A DNA stretch of 39,040 nt from a virus: positions 1 to 39,040 of the IMG/VR virus record IMGVR_UViG_3300002460_000084, one strand, 5' to 3'. The number at the start of each line of letters is the position of its first letter. The stretch's first letter is position 1. The position numbers and the translations under genes were made by a program. The notes under the pieces were generated by a model that saw only the letters and a list, made by a program, of their open reading frames with translations, had not been told where the DNA came from and ran no database searches. This document shows positions 1-8,072 of this stretch, piece by piece.

Positions 1-113
1 CCTCTCAAGTCGTGGGAGTGACGCTGACCGAAGTGGACGAGGCGATCGCTAATAAAAAGATTGAACTTGCCGAACTAGAAGCGTTTAAGGCTGATCTAAA
101 AACGGCAGTATAG
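1..113 (+). CDS. C-terminal fragment of an unknown gene, cut by window start
   Basis: An open frame read from base 3 ends at a TAG at 111-113. The 36 visible residues end in a charged, helix-prone tail (EVDEAIANKKIELAELEAF). The piece is richer in G+C than the genes that follow, like the fibre gene near the right end of the window. The next gene starts 17 nt downstream, so both are probably in one operon. No family can be assigned from this fragment. Confidence 0.55.
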   Translation, partial: SQVVGVTLTEVDEAIANKKIELAELEAFKADLKTAV

Positions 114-130
114 AAAGAGGGTGAATATTT

Positions 131-346
131 ATGTCTGAAACAATGAAAATTGAGCAGAAAGAAGAAGAGCAAAAGGCCTATACAGCGGAGGAGTTTGCCA
201 AAAGTTATAGTGAGTTGTGCGAGAAGATGGGATACAGAATAGTAGTAAACCCAGCATATATTGCAAGAGATGACGGAAGTTTTAGCACGATTTTGCAATA
301 TAGTGTAGGTGCCTTATCCAAGAAAAACAGCAGTCAACAACTTTAA
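131..346 (+). CDS. small conserved-looking phage protein, function unknown
   Basis: A 71-aa acidic protein. The first 20 residues are Glu/Lys-rich, followed by a more folded-looking segment with YRIVVNPAYIARDDGSFS. An AGAGGGTG ribosome binding site sits about 8 nt before the ATG, which supports this start. The gene ends one base before the -35 box of a promoter that leads into the capsid genes, so it probably belongs to the preceding (portal-side) transcription unit. I do not recognise a domain. Position between portal-type and scaffold genes suggests a minor virion or assembly protein, which is inference. Confidence 0.6.
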   Translation: MSETMKIEQKEEEQKAYTAEEFAKSYSELCEKMGYRIVVNPAYIARDDGSFSTILQYSVGALSKKNSSQQL

Positions 347-375
347 TTGACAGAAATACAGTAAATGTATAATAT
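347..375 (+). promoter_or_regulatory. promoter ahead of the scaffold/capsid genes
   Basis: A TTGACA at 347-352 is followed after 17 nt by TAATAT at 370-375; an overlapping TATAAT lies at 368-373. The expected start is near 382. Transcription would run through a terminator-like hairpin at 417-442 before reaching the scaffold gene at 515. Confidence 0.6.
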
Positions 376-416
376 ACGTTCATAGGATGAAAAGGCCTAT
401 CGTAGTGATTTAGAAG

Positions 417-442
417 GCACGTTATTAAAGACGTGCTTTTTT
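417..442 (+). terminator. intrinsic terminator or attenuator in the capsid-operon leader
   Basis: GCACGT (417-422) pairs perfectly with ACGTGC (431-436) across an 8-nt loop, and six T residues follow (437-442). It lies about 35 nt downstream of the predicted start of the promoter at 347-375 and 73 nt before the scaffold gene. It could end upstream transcription, or act as an attenuator of the capsid operon. A short pairing ATAGG/CCTAT lies just upstream. Confidence 0.65.
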
Positions 443-514
443 GTTAACTGGAAAAGAACATTCCCACAGTTTATTTGGGAGATGTCTTGAAAGGTGGTGT
501 AATAGAAAGAAAAT

Positions 515-1246
515 ATGGCAGATACATTTTTTAATGATTTATCAAAAGCTTTAGATGAAGGAGAGGAACAACAAGAAGTTTCCGAAGTTGAAAAAATAAA
601 ACTTGGAGAAAAAGAATATACCCAAGAAGATTTATCAAAGCTTGTGGGCCTTGGTGAGATTGCAAAAGAAGCCGAAGAAAAATATAACACAAGGATTGAT
701 AAAGTGTGGCCTGAATATGGAAAGGGTCAAAATAGAATAAAGGAGCTTGAAGCTGAACTTGAGGTTAGAAAACAAGCTGAAATTAAAGCGCAAGCACCCG
801 TAAATGTAGATGAGGAGGTTGCCAGAAAACAAGCACTAGACGCTGCTAAGGGATTAGGACTTGTAACAAAAGAGGATTTTGAGAACTACATGGCACAACA
901 CTTTCAAAAGTTCTATGTAAGAGAAACTCAAGCAACTCAACTTCTATCAGAACTCGATGATTTGCAAGATGAAGTAAACGGTAAAGACGGTAGACCTGCG
1001 TTTAATAAGGATGAAGTGTTAAAACATATGGCAGAAAGTGGTATATCAAAGCCCATGAGTGCTTATAAGGACTTGTATGAAACGCAACTTGATGCTTGGA
1101 AAGAGGAACAATATAAAAAGGCTAAAAAGCCTGGTCTTGTAACTGAAAGTTCTTCCGCACCTGGCAGTAAAACGCCAAGTGAAGTTAAGGCTACAAAAGA
1201 TAATCTTCAGATTTTGATAGCGGAAGCGTTGTATGGTGGGCAGTAA
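515..1246 (+). CDS. capsid scaffolding-like protein
   Basis: 243 aa, highly charged and predicted helical, with a strong coiled-coil segment around residues 45-95 (KELEAELEVRKQAEIKAQA) and a low-complexity Ser/Pro-rich stretch before the C-terminus. Small acidic, coiled-coil proteins directly upstream of the major capsid gene are typically scaffolds. No protease motif was seen. A GAAAGGTGGTG ribosome binding site precedes the ATG by about 15 nt, the same motif used by the next gene. The call rests on composition and position, not on a recognised domain. Confidence 0.7.
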   Translation: MADTFFNDLSKALDEGEEQQEVSEVEKIKLGEKEYTQEDLSKLVGLGEIAKEAEEKYNTRIDKVWPEYGKGQNRIKELEAELEVRKQAEIKAQAPVNVDEEVARKQALDAAKGLGLVTKEDFENYMAQHFQKFYVRETQATQLLSELDDLQDEVNGKDGRPAFNKDEVLKHMAESGISKPMSAYKDLYETQLDAWKEEQYKKAKKPGLVTESSSAPGSKTPSEVKATKDNLQILIAEALYGGQ

Positions 1247-1297
1247 ATATTATTTTGCAGTAATAGTTTATGTCTTGAAAGGTGGTGAATATATTAT

Positions 1298-2548
1298 ATG
1301 ACAGTATTATTATCAGGGGTAACTAACGCTTTAGAGAAGGTTATTATGCCCTTTATTCAAAACAACTTTAACAGTCAAACAATTTTACTTGACCAAGTAA
1401 AAAGAAACAAAGGAGTTACGTTTCTAAACGATAACTTCTATGCACCTATAAGAACATCCAGACATGGCGGAGTTACAAACCTCGCTAATGATGGTAATTC
1501 TTTAGTTACATCAAGTTCTTCTATTGGTCAGGCTAGTGTGGCTGTGAAAATCCTTACAGGAACCTTCGATATTTCGAAATTGGTCCTGGATGCGACCAAA
1601 ACTACAAAAGGTGCAGTGGAAAACCAACTGACCTTTCAAGCTTCATCGCTCGCTTCCGATTTTGCAAAGGATGTTAACAGACAGTACTTCTCAGATGGTA
1701 TTGGAGTATTAGCAGAAGTCGCTACGTCAGGTTCTGTAGGAGTTGGTACTCTTGCTTTGCAGAGACCTTCCGCAAGCCTCGATGATGGCAGATCCATTGA
1801 TAATTACGGTACAGTGAACGGAGATATTTCTCCAGCAGAATACATTTTCCCTAACATGGTTTTGGGAATTGGTACTGCCGCAGCTGATCTCGGAACTGTT
1901 ACCTCAGTCAGTGGAAACACCGTTATCGTAACCGGAGCGCCTGCCGTTAATAACAACGATGCTATCTATAGAGTAGACGGTACAGGAGAAGGAGCAGGCA
2001 CAGCTGAAATTCAAGGAATGAGGCTAGCACTGTCCTCAAGTACAGGTACATCTACCTACGCAGGTGTTGCAAGAAGTACACAAGGTTGGACACCACAGTT
2101 AGGCACGGCAGCTCAAGCATTGACGCTTTCAGCAATGGAAACTCAATACTTAGCAGCTAAAAAGTTTGCACAGTCTGGAGACAGATACGCAATCTTTACT
2201 AACAAAACTCTATACCAGAAATATGGTGATATCCTTACTTCAATGAGAAGAACGGTCAATCAGGTTGATCTTCTTGGTGGATGGAAAGGATTGGAGTTTG
2301 CTGCAGGTGCGGGTTCTGTGGGAGTGTATCTTGACTTTGATTGTCCTGATGGAGAGGTTCTTATTGTGAATCTTGATAGCTGGACAGTTTGTCAAGTATC
2401 TGACATGGGTTGGTTAGAAAATCCGGATGGCGGATCTTTAATTAGAAGAAGAGACGCAATCACGTACCAAGCTACAATGGTTTGGTTTACTAACCTTATC
2501 TGTTTAGCTCCTGGAGCCAACGCAAGGTTGACCCAGAAGACCAGCTAG
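1298..2548 (+). CDS. major capsid protein
   Basis: 416 aa, a usual length for an HK97-fold coat protein. It begins with a helical N-arm (residues 5-30), then a beta-rich region and a long central helical segment, with a Gly/Ala/Thr-rich domain at about 155-235. It ends with a hydrophobic strand region containing MVWFTNLICLAPGANARL. It follows a scaffold-like gene and uses the same GAAAGGTGGTGA ribosome binding site, expected for a strongly expressed virion gene. I infer the coat role from length, composition and order. An alternative main structural protein is less likely. Confidence 0.75.
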   Translation: MTVLLSGVTNALEKVIMPFIQNNFNSQTILLDQVKRNKGVTFLNDNFYAPIRTSRHGGVTNLANDGNSLVTSSSSIGQASVAVKILTGTFDISKLVLDATKTTKGAVENQLTFQASSLASDFAKDVNRQYFSDGIGVLAEVATSGSVGVGTLALQRPSASLDDGRSIDNYGTVNGDISPAEYIFPNMVLGIGTAAADLGTVTSVSGNTVIVTGAPAVNNNDAIYRVDGTGEGAGTAEIQGMRLALSSSTGTSTYAGVARSTQGWTPQLGTAAQALTLSAMETQYLAAKKFAQSGDRYAIFTNKTLYQKYGDILTSMRRTVNQVDLLGGWKGLEFAAGAGSVGVYLDFDCPDGEVLIVNLDSWTVCQVSDMGWLENPDGGSLIRRRDAITYQATMVWFTNLICLAPGANARLTQKTS

Positions 2549-2557
2549 AAGTGTGTT

Positions 2558-2992
2558 TTGGCTGATTTGTCGCATCTAGCAGATTCTGCTAATAGGAATC
2601 TTAGAAATCAAATCAGCCGTTTAAAAAATATGGCAAAGAAATTACCTATAAAACCGACAGTTACCAACAAAGAGGAAAAACATGATCTTGATAAGTTCTT
2701 TGTTAGCGAAGGTGATTCTAACTTTTCAGAGGACTATAATAAATTTGTGATACAAAAAAGTATTGAGGAAGCAGAGGTACAAAGATTAAAAAGGAAAAAG
2801 GAAATGAAAGAACAGATAGCAGAAAGGGTGGACGCAGTTACCTCATATCTTTTTAGTATGAAAGCAGGTTCGATGCCAATTGATAAATATTTAGGTAAAA
2901 AATGGTTGGCACATTTAAGAGGACAAAAGATTATAGAGAAATTACAAAGAACAAAAGATGGGAAAAATATTGTAGTACTTGATTCAATTTGA
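2558..2992 (+). CDS. Lys-rich helical protein of unknown function, capsid operon
   Basis: 144 aa, strongly charged (Lys/Glu) and mostly helical, with a probable coiled coil around residues 70-95 (IEEAEVQRLKRKKEMKEQ). The frame opens with TTG at 2558, 9 nt after the capsid stop, and the only upstream motif is a weak AGAAGTG. A later in-frame ATG at about 2630 (MAKKLPIKP) is an alternative start. It lies between capsid and a beta-rich virion gene, so a minor capsid or assembly role is possible. No domain is recognised. Confidence 0.6.
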   Translation: MADLSHLADSANRNLRNQISRLKNMAKKLPIKPTVTNKEEKHDLDKFFVSEGDSNFSEDYNKFVIQKSIEEAEVQRLKRKKEMKEQIAERVDAVTSYLFSMKAGSMPIDKYLGKKWLAHLRGQKIIEKLQRTKDGKNIVVLDSI

Positions 2993-3010
2993 AAGGCGGT
3001 GAATAAATAA

Positions 3011-3679
3011 ATGGCATTAAAAAAATATTTTCCAGATATAAGATTTGGAGGTAATAAGGTAGACCCCGACGAGTTGAATATGAGATATGACTATACTGTT
3101 TTGTACCCTAGTGTTTCAGCATCGGGATTTGGTACTTGTAATTTAACGGGAAACGGCGGAACATCTGTTGTTTTCACTAATATCACAGCGGACTATCCCA
3201 GAAACTTCTTGTTTACTATGACGGGGGTTGCGGGTGGTCAGGGTGGTTCTATTACTGTTACAGGTAAAAATCAGTTCGGTGTTACTCAGACCGAATCGGT
3301 TGGTTTTGCAACGGCAAATGCAGGAGGAACTGCGGCTGGCACCAAGATATTCTCCGAGATCACAGTAGGAACTGTTACAGGAGCAGGATTGGGCGGTACA
3401 GCTGTGGGAACTACATCGTTGGGTTATGCAGCTGGTACAGCTTCTGGTATCGCAAATCTCTTTGGTCTTCCTGTAAGAATTGGTGCTACAGGCGATGTTA
3501 AAGGAATTACTTGGGTTAACAACGGTACTGTTACTTCATTAAATGGAGGCACAATAGCAAGTTTCATTGGAACTGCTAACCACACATTTATGGGTACACA
3601 GATTACTGTCGCAACTGATATATACAACGTTTCCATATTGTCTTCATACAATTCGGAAACGGTTGCTAATGTAGCTTAA
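3011..3679 (+). CDS. beta-rich putative virion (head decoration or fibre) protein
   Basis: 222 aa, rich in Gly, Thr, Val and Ala, with alternating hydrophobic residues typical of beta-sandwich or fibre proteins (for example GGSITVTGKNQFGVTQTESV). A GAAAGGCGGTGA ribosome binding site lies before the ATG, matching the capsid gene's signal and suggesting high expression. It follows capsid genes directly and is followed by a pseudoknot-like terminator. Head decoration or neck protein is the best guess from position and composition. No named family was recognised. Confidence 0.65.
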   Translation: MALKKYFPDIRFGGNKVDPDELNMRYDYTVLYPSVSASGFGTCNLTGNGGTSVVFTNITADYPRNFLFTMTGVAGGQGGSITVTGKNQFGVTQTESVGFATANAGGTAAGTKIFSEITVGTVTGAGLGGTAVGTTSLGYAAGTASGIANLFGLPVRIGATGDVKGITWVNNGTVTSLNGGTIASFIGTANHTFMGTQITVATDIYNVSILSSYNSETVANVA

Positions 3680-3738
3680 GAAACTGCATTGATTTCTACT
3701 TAGCACTCTGATATTATTAGTGATATCAAAGTTCTATC

Positions 3739-3791
3739 CCTGGCGGTAGGAAGCCCCGTTTGATTTCGCCAGGAATTGAATGGGGCTTTTT
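3739..3791 (+). terminator. interleaved-stem (pseudoknot-like) terminator/attenuator
   Basis: Two perfect 7-bp pairings interleave: CCTGGCG (3739-3745) with CGCCAGG (3767-3773), and AAGCCCC (3751-3757) with GGGGCTT (3782-3788), followed by a run of Ts to 3791. Either stem alone is possible, or both as an H-type pseudoknot with 5-, 9- and 8-nt linkers. The second stem plus Ts is a standard intrinsic terminator, so the first may delay or prevent it. It separates capsid genes from the methyltransferase/glycosyltransferase genes. A weaker GATAT/ATATC hairpin lies at about 3710-3727. Confidence 0.7.
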
Positions 3792-3795
3792 ACTT

Positions 3796-4443
3796 ATGCA
3801 GGCTATATTCTTTGAAGATTTTAAAAATTCATATATCCCAAATATCTTAGATGAAATATATCTTAAAAAAGTGTATGCTTCTTATTTTGAGGGTAAAAAA
3901 GACCTTACAATTATAGATTGTGGTGCTAATATAGGATTATTTTCACTTTACGCTTACGATTTTGCTAAAAAAATATATGCAATAGAACCATCAGAACAGC
4001 ATGTAAGAGTGTTAAAAAGGATGATTGATTTTAACAAGTTGGCAGACAAGGTTGTCGTGTGCCAGAATGCTATATTCTACGAGGACAAAAATATGGTTTT
4101 AGGACATAATCAGAACACCACCATGTTTTCTCTTAATAAAAATGTTATGGATAAGAGTCTTCCAACGGAAAATGTAAAAGCCGTTACTATGGAAACCTTT
4201 TTCAAGGAAAATGATATAAACCATGTAGACTTCTTGAAACTTGACATTGAAGGTGCGGAATGTGAGGTGGTTGGGGGCAAGGGATTTGAGAATGTTGCTG
4301 ATAGGATTGATGCTATGGTAGTAGAATGGCATGCATGGTCGGGAAGAAACCCCTCACAACTTGCCACAACTCTTGAAGATTATGGTTTTACAGTTACAGC
4401 GCTAAAAGCTGACGCAACCTTAATAGGAGCTGTGAGAAAATGA
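3796..4443 (+). CDS. FkbM-family SAM-dependent methyltransferase
   Basis: 215 aa from the ATG at 3796. An earlier in-frame ATG at 3760 lies inside the terminator structure and is unlikely. SAM-binding motif I reads IIDCGANIGLFS (residues 39-50), an acidic residue follows in AIEPSE (62-67), and FLKLDIEGAECEVV (146-159) is the diagnostic FkbM signature. FkbM enzymes O-methylate sugars or related metabolites, often in glycan clusters. The stop overlaps the next gene's start by ATGA, so the gene is coupled to two glycosyltransferases. A role in decorating a virion or host-surface glycan is inferred. Substrate unknown. Confidence 0.88.
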   Translation: MQAIFFEDFKNSYIPNILDEIYLKKVYASYFEGKKDLTIIDCGANIGLFSLYAYDFAKKIYAIEPSEQHVRVLKRMIDFNKLADKVVVCQNAIFYEDKNMVLGHNQNTTMFSLNKNVMDKSLPTENVKAVTMETFFKENDINHVDFLKLDIEGAECEVVGGKGFENVADRIDAMVVEWHAWSGRNPSQLATTLEDYGFTVTALKADATLIGAVRK

Positions 4444-5279
4444 AAAAGATACTTGTAGCTGTCGCTGACGCTAATAATCTAAAGCTTGCTAAAGGGTTTG
4501 AAAATTCCCTGCGAAAGTTCCATGATGAAGAAGAATTACCGTATTATCTTGTAACGGGAGATGAATTAGCAAAATACTTATCGGATGACCCCGCATTTTT
4601 CTACAGAGCAACACCTATTCTTGGCAAGAGATTCTTAAATGATTACGATGTTGTGATAAAAGTTGACGTAGACCAAATAGTTATGGGGAATCTGTCTTAT
4701 ATATGGGAGCAAGCCAATAGATACGATGTTGGTACAGTTTTAAATATTAATCGTATTGACCCACCTAAATATGGACTGGTTACGACATCAGTAATTGACG
4801 CGCCTGAATACTTTAATTGCGGACTTGTGGCAATGGCAAACAAGGACTTTGTTAATCATTGGGATAAACTTTGTCATTCTAAGTATTTTGATAGATTGCA
4901 GTATAGGGAACAGGACTTACTAAACATAATCTGTCATTTTGGAGAGTATAAAGTTAAATGTTTTGATAACTACGATCCTATAAATGGATATTTCTCATGG
5001 CATGGCTTGGTTGCAAAAGGCGAAACTGCAAACGCTTATTTAAAAGGGAAAGATGTTGTTATTCCTATTGATAAAACTGGATATCCTGATAGAGAGGTTA
5101 TATTAAAATTATGGCATACAGCAGGAGGTAATAACGAAACGAAAGTTAATTACAGAATATATTTTCCCGAAGAGATGATAAAACATATAGATTGGTTAAT
5201 TGGAGATAAGAAAAATGGATTGTGGGGTAATTTAGTTAATACTCATCCGGAGGCAATATATCATGGAAGAACAGAATAA
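4440..5279 (+). CDS. glycosyltransferase, GT-A fold (GT8-like)
   Basis: 279 aa. The N-terminus (MKKILVAVADANN) is a Rossmann-like strand. A DVD motif at residues 76-78 in VVIKVDVDQIVMG is the metal/nucleotide-sugar binding DxD of GT-A enzymes. EYFNCGLVAM (123-132) and REQDLLN (156-162) match the conserved acceptor-side and EQD motifs of GT8-like transferases. No membrane segment is seen, so it is likely cytoplasmic. It overlaps the methyltransferase by 4 nt and the next glycosyltransferase by 17 nt, so all three should be co-translated. Donor and acceptor cannot be told from sequence. Confidence 0.85.
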   Translation: MKKILVAVADANNLKLAKGFENSLRKFHDEEELPYYLVTGDELAKYLSDDPAFFYRATPILGKRFLNDYDVVIKVDVDQIVMGNLSYIWEQANRYDVGTVLNINRIDPPKYGLVTTSVIDAPEYFNCGLVAMANKDFVNHWDKLCHSKYFDRLQYREQDLLNIICHFGEYKVKCFDNYDPINGYFSWHGLVAKGETANAYLKGKDVVIPIDKTGYPDREVILKLWHTAGGNNETKVNYRIYFPEEMIKHIDWLIGDKKNGLWGNLVNTHPEAIYHGRTE

Positions 5280-6450
5280 AAAGAAATTGAGAGTTTGTTG
5301 GAATTCCAACGCACCGTATAGTCCATCGGGGTACGGCCAACAAATGGCTCAACTACTTCCTAAATTTGTTAAAGAGGGTTATCCTACAGCTTGTATAGCA
5401 TTCTACGGTCTGGAGGGCGGAATAATACAGCTTGATGGTATATGGATGTATCCGAGGATATCAAGTGAATGGGGAGATGATGCGATGATAAACCATTCCA
5501 AGCACTTCAAGGCTGATGTAGTGTTTACATTACAGGATTTATGGGTATTGGATATAAATACTCCAAGAACATTGGCGCAGACCGGTAGACGTTTTATACC
5601 TGTGGTTCCTATAGACCACGAGCCCGTACCGCCTGCTATTGTCGATAGACTAAGACACGCATACAGAATAATTACATATTCCAAATTTGGTTATGATGAA
5701 CTTAAAAGAATAGGTATTCATTCTACCTTTATTCCTCATACTGTTGATACATCCATAATGAAAAGGAGTGATAAAAAGGAAGCAAGAAAGAAATTAGGAC
5801 TTCCAGCGGACGCTTTCATATTTGGGATGGTTGGTGCCAATAAAGATAATCCTCCAAGAAAAGGATATCAACATGCTCTTGATGCTTTTGCAATGTTTAA
5901 AAAAAAATACCCTAATTCCGCAATGTATCTTCATACGATGCCAAGACTTCCGACCGGTTTCCCAATTTATGACTATGCAAAAGTCTTGGGAATAGAGGAG
6001 TCTATATTTACGCCTGAATCATATGAACATTTATATACAATTACACAGGCTGATATGGCAAGAGTATATTCTTTAATGGATGTATTCTTATTACCCTCGT
6101 TAAATGAGGGTTTTGGAGTTCCCCTAATTGAAGCTCAAGCTTGTGAGGTTCCCGTTATTGCAACCGACTTTACAGCTATGCGTGATCTTGTAATTGATGG
6201 TGTAACTGGATTTAAACTTAAAGTTAAAGAAAAGAAATATACACCACTGCAATCTTATATCGCCAATCCTGACACTGAGCATTTATATGAACTTATGATT
6301 AAAATGTATGAAATGAAGGAAGAAGAAAGGCTAGTGATGGGAAAGAATGCAAGAAAGTTTGTTGTTGAGAATTACGGTTTAAACCTCGTTTGGAAAAAAT
6401 GCTGGCGCCCTTTTCTTGAAGGACTTGAAGAGGAAATATACCGTAATTGA
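5263..6450 (+). CDS. glycosyltransferase family 4-like (GT-B fold)
   Basis: 395 aa, usual length for GT4. The N-terminal half holds a glycine-rich opening (SPSGYGQQMAQLLPKF, residues 20-35). The C-terminal nucleotide-sugar domain starts near FGMVGANKDNPPRKGY (187-202) and carries the EX7E element E282-GFGVPLI-E290 followed by EVPVIATD. A GGAGG site precedes the ATG inside the upstream gene. The stop TGA lies inside the -35 box of the promoter for the following tail genes. With the FkbM and GT-A genes it forms a sugar-attachment cassette within the virion operon; acting on virion proteins is inference. Confidence 0.9.
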   Translation: MEEQNKKKLRVCWNSNAPYSPSGYGQQMAQLLPKFVKEGYPTACIAFYGLEGGIIQLDGIWMYPRISSEWGDDAMINHSKHFKADVVFTLQDLWVLDINTPRTLAQTGRRFIPVVPIDHEPVPPAIVDRLRHAYRIITYSKFGYDELKRIGIHSTFIPHTVDTSIMKRSDKKEARKKLGLPADAFIFGMVGANKDNPPRKGYQHALDAFAMFKKKYPNSAMYLHTMPRLPTGFPIYDYAKVLGIEESIFTPESYEHLYTITQADMARVYSLMDVFLLPSLNEGFGVPLIEAQACEVPVIATDFTAMRDLVIDGVTGFKLKVKEKKYTPLQSYIANPDTEHLYELMIKMYEMKEEERLVMGKNARKFVVENYGLNLVWKKCWRPFLEGLEEEIYRN

Positions 6451-6475
6451 CATAATGTTTTTAGCGTAATATACT
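6447..6475 (+). promoter_or_regulatory. consensus promoter directly abutting the next start codon
   Basis: TTGACA (6447-6452), a 17-nt spacer, and TATACT (6470-6475). Only 6 nt separate the -10 box from the ATG at 6482, so the transcript should start at or beside the start codon. No ribosome binding site is seen. Confidence 0.75.
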
Positions 6476-6481
6476 CTAAAA

Positions 6482-6766
6482 ATGCAACCTATCTCAGGAT
6501 ATAATTGGACTATAGTTTCAGGTACTGCTGCAGGTACAACGGTTGTGTCTTCAGCTGGAGCTAGGCTTCACGCAGTAATAATTCCATCTACAAAAACAGG
6601 AACTGTGACTATATATGACGATTCAGCAGGGGCAACTGGTAATTCTATTGAGGTTGTAAATGACACAGTTGACTTTCCTACTGCCCTTCCTCTTGATTTT
6701 TCAATGAGATATGGAATAGCTGCAGTTAAAGGTGGCACTACATCGATGGTGGTTGTTTGGAGTTAA
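6482..6766 (+). CDS. small beta-rich putative virion protein
   Basis: 94 aa, rich in Thr, Val, Ala and Gly with alternating strands (for example KTGTVTIYDDSAGATG), like small phage neck or fibre-associated beta proteins. No Shine-Dalgarno sequence precedes it; a strong promoter ends 6 nt upstream, so translation is probably leaderless. The next gene follows 4 nt after the stop. I do not recognise a named domain. A structural role is inferred from composition and position. Confidence 0.65.
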   Translation: MQPISGYNWTIVSGTAAGTTVVSSAGARLHAVIIPSTKTGTVTIYDDSAGATGNSIEVVNDTVDFPTALPLDFSMRYGIAAVKGGTTSMVVVWS

Positions 6767-6770
6767 AAAT

Positions 6771-7289
6771 ATGCAAAGCAAGAATGGTATAACAGGAATA
6801 ATAAGTTACAAACTATATGATCCATTTGGTAATTTAAAAGCAGCTGGAACATCGAGTAATGTAATCACAACACAAGGTTCTAAGTATTATGTTGATCAAT
6901 TAAGTGATGTTGGAGCTGCAGCAGCACGTCTTATGTATCTTGGCACAGGATCATCAACACCAGGTACAACTGATACTTGGGTTACAGGATATTTTTCAAA
7001 TAATGGTACTGCTGCTGGAACAGCTGGGAGCGCAACAGTAGCTACAAATTCAGGAACTGCAAATAACTTGCAATATGTCGGTACATTTGGGGCAGGCTAT
7101 GCGACACAAGCTACTGATCCCATTACTAATGTTGGGATTGCTAATATGACGGCAAGTGCTGACGGTAATGGAACTCCAAATGTAACAACAACCTTTTTTA
7201 TATCTCATGGTACTTTGAACCCATCGACCACAAAAGCAGCTGGAGACAGTTTAATCATTACGTGGGATCATAGCTTCGTGGGGTCATGA
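6771..7289 (+). CDS. beta-rich putative tail/virion protein
   Basis: 172 aa from the ATG at 6771, which sits 8 nt after a GGAG. The longer frame from 6732 would overlap the previous gene and lacks a better site. The sequence is Thr/Gly/Ala-rich (NNGTAAGTAGSATVATNSG), with YKLYDPFGNLKAAGTSSNVI near the N-terminus and the C-terminal strand SLIITWDHSF. This composition is common in tail and fibre-associated proteins. It is co-directional with the preceding 94-aa gene and followed by an HNH gene. No family assigned. Confidence 0.65.
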   Translation: MQSKNGITGIISYKLYDPFGNLKAAGTSSNVITTQGSKYYVDQLSDVGAAAARLMYLGTGSSTPGTTDTWVTGYFSNNGTAAGTAGSATVATNSGTANNLQYVGTFGAGYATQATDPITNVGIANMTASADGNGTPNVTTTFFISHGTLNPSTTKAAGDSLIITWDHSFVGS

Positions 7290-7325
7290 TTTGACAGGTA
7301 ATTAAACTCCAAGTAAAATAGGTTA

Positions 7326-8057
7326 ATGGAAAGTAAAATCTGCATTGTATGTGGTAAGGTTTTCTACAAAAAACTAACAACAAGTAAGAAGGTTTGGTTT
7401 GGATCAAAATACTGTTCTCATAGTTGTCAACACATAGGAATAACCAAAAATGATAGAAATAGAATCTGTCTTGTGTGTAAAAAACATTTTCTTTGTGCGC
7501 CCTCTAACTTGAATGCCAAGTTCTGCTCAAGAGAGTGTATGGGAAAAGGTGTAGATTACACAAAACGTCCTCAATATATACCAGAAGCTCACGATGGTTC
7601 TTTAATAAAATGTGCGTGTGGTTGTGGAACTTCCATACCAATGTATGACAGGAAATTCCGTAGGAGGAAATATGTCGTTGGACATACTATGATAGGGAAA
7701 AAGATAATAAGGAAACAGATTACAATAGATAGACATAGGGAAACCATGATGAAAAATGGTAAATTAAGGGGCAAAGGTCATTGGAATTGGAGGGGCGGTA
7801 TTACAGATGAAATAAGACTGTTACGCCATACTCCACAATACAACAACTGGCGTTTTGCAGTGTACAAAAGAGACAAATATCATTGTATTTATTGTAATAA
7901 ACATTGTCATGAAAAGGACATAGTAGCTCATCACATAGAGGATTTTAAGAGCAATATAAAACTTAGATACGATATTGGTAACGGTGTAACCTTATGCAGG
8001 AAATGTCATCTTAATTTACATAGGAATTCGATCCAACTACAAGTAACACTCTTTTAG
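7326..8057 (+). CDS. HNH homing endonuclease with zinc ribbons
   Basis: 243 aa. Two Cys-rich zinc-binding modules occupy the N-terminal third (CIVCGKVF then YCSHSCQ; CLVCKKHF then KFCSREC), and a third Cys cluster lies at CACGCG. A linker with GKGHWNWRGG resembles NUMOD3-type DNA-binding repeats. The C-terminal nuclease reads CIYCNKHCHEKDIVAHHIEDF followed by NGVTLCRKCHLNLH, giving the H-N-H catalytic core between two CxxC zinc pairs. It sits between virion genes with no functional link to them, as expected for a free-standing homing endonuclease. Two more HNH genes occur in this window. Confidence 0.9.
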   Translation: MESKICIVCGKVFYKKLTTSKKVWFGSKYCSHSCQHIGITKNDRNRICLVCKKHFLCAPSNLNAKFCSRECMGKGVDYTKRPQYIPEAHDGSLIKCACGCGTSIPMYDRKFRRRKYVVGHTMIGKKIIRKQITIDRHRETMMKNGKLRGKGHWNWRGGITDEIRLLRHTPQYNNWRFAVYKRDKYHCIYCNKHCHEKDIVAHHIEDFKSNIKLRYDIGNGVTLCRKCHLNLHRNSIQLQVTLF

Positions 8058-8066
8058 TGTTAAAAT
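8058..8066 (+). promoter_or_regulatory. extended -10 promoter candidate
   Basis: TGT followed by TAAAAT (8061-8066) forms an extended -10 box in the tail of the HNH gene region, 6 nt before the ATG at 8073. No good -35 is visible. It would give a leaderless transcript starting at the next gene. Confidence 0.4.
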
Positions 8067-8072
8067 GAGAAT

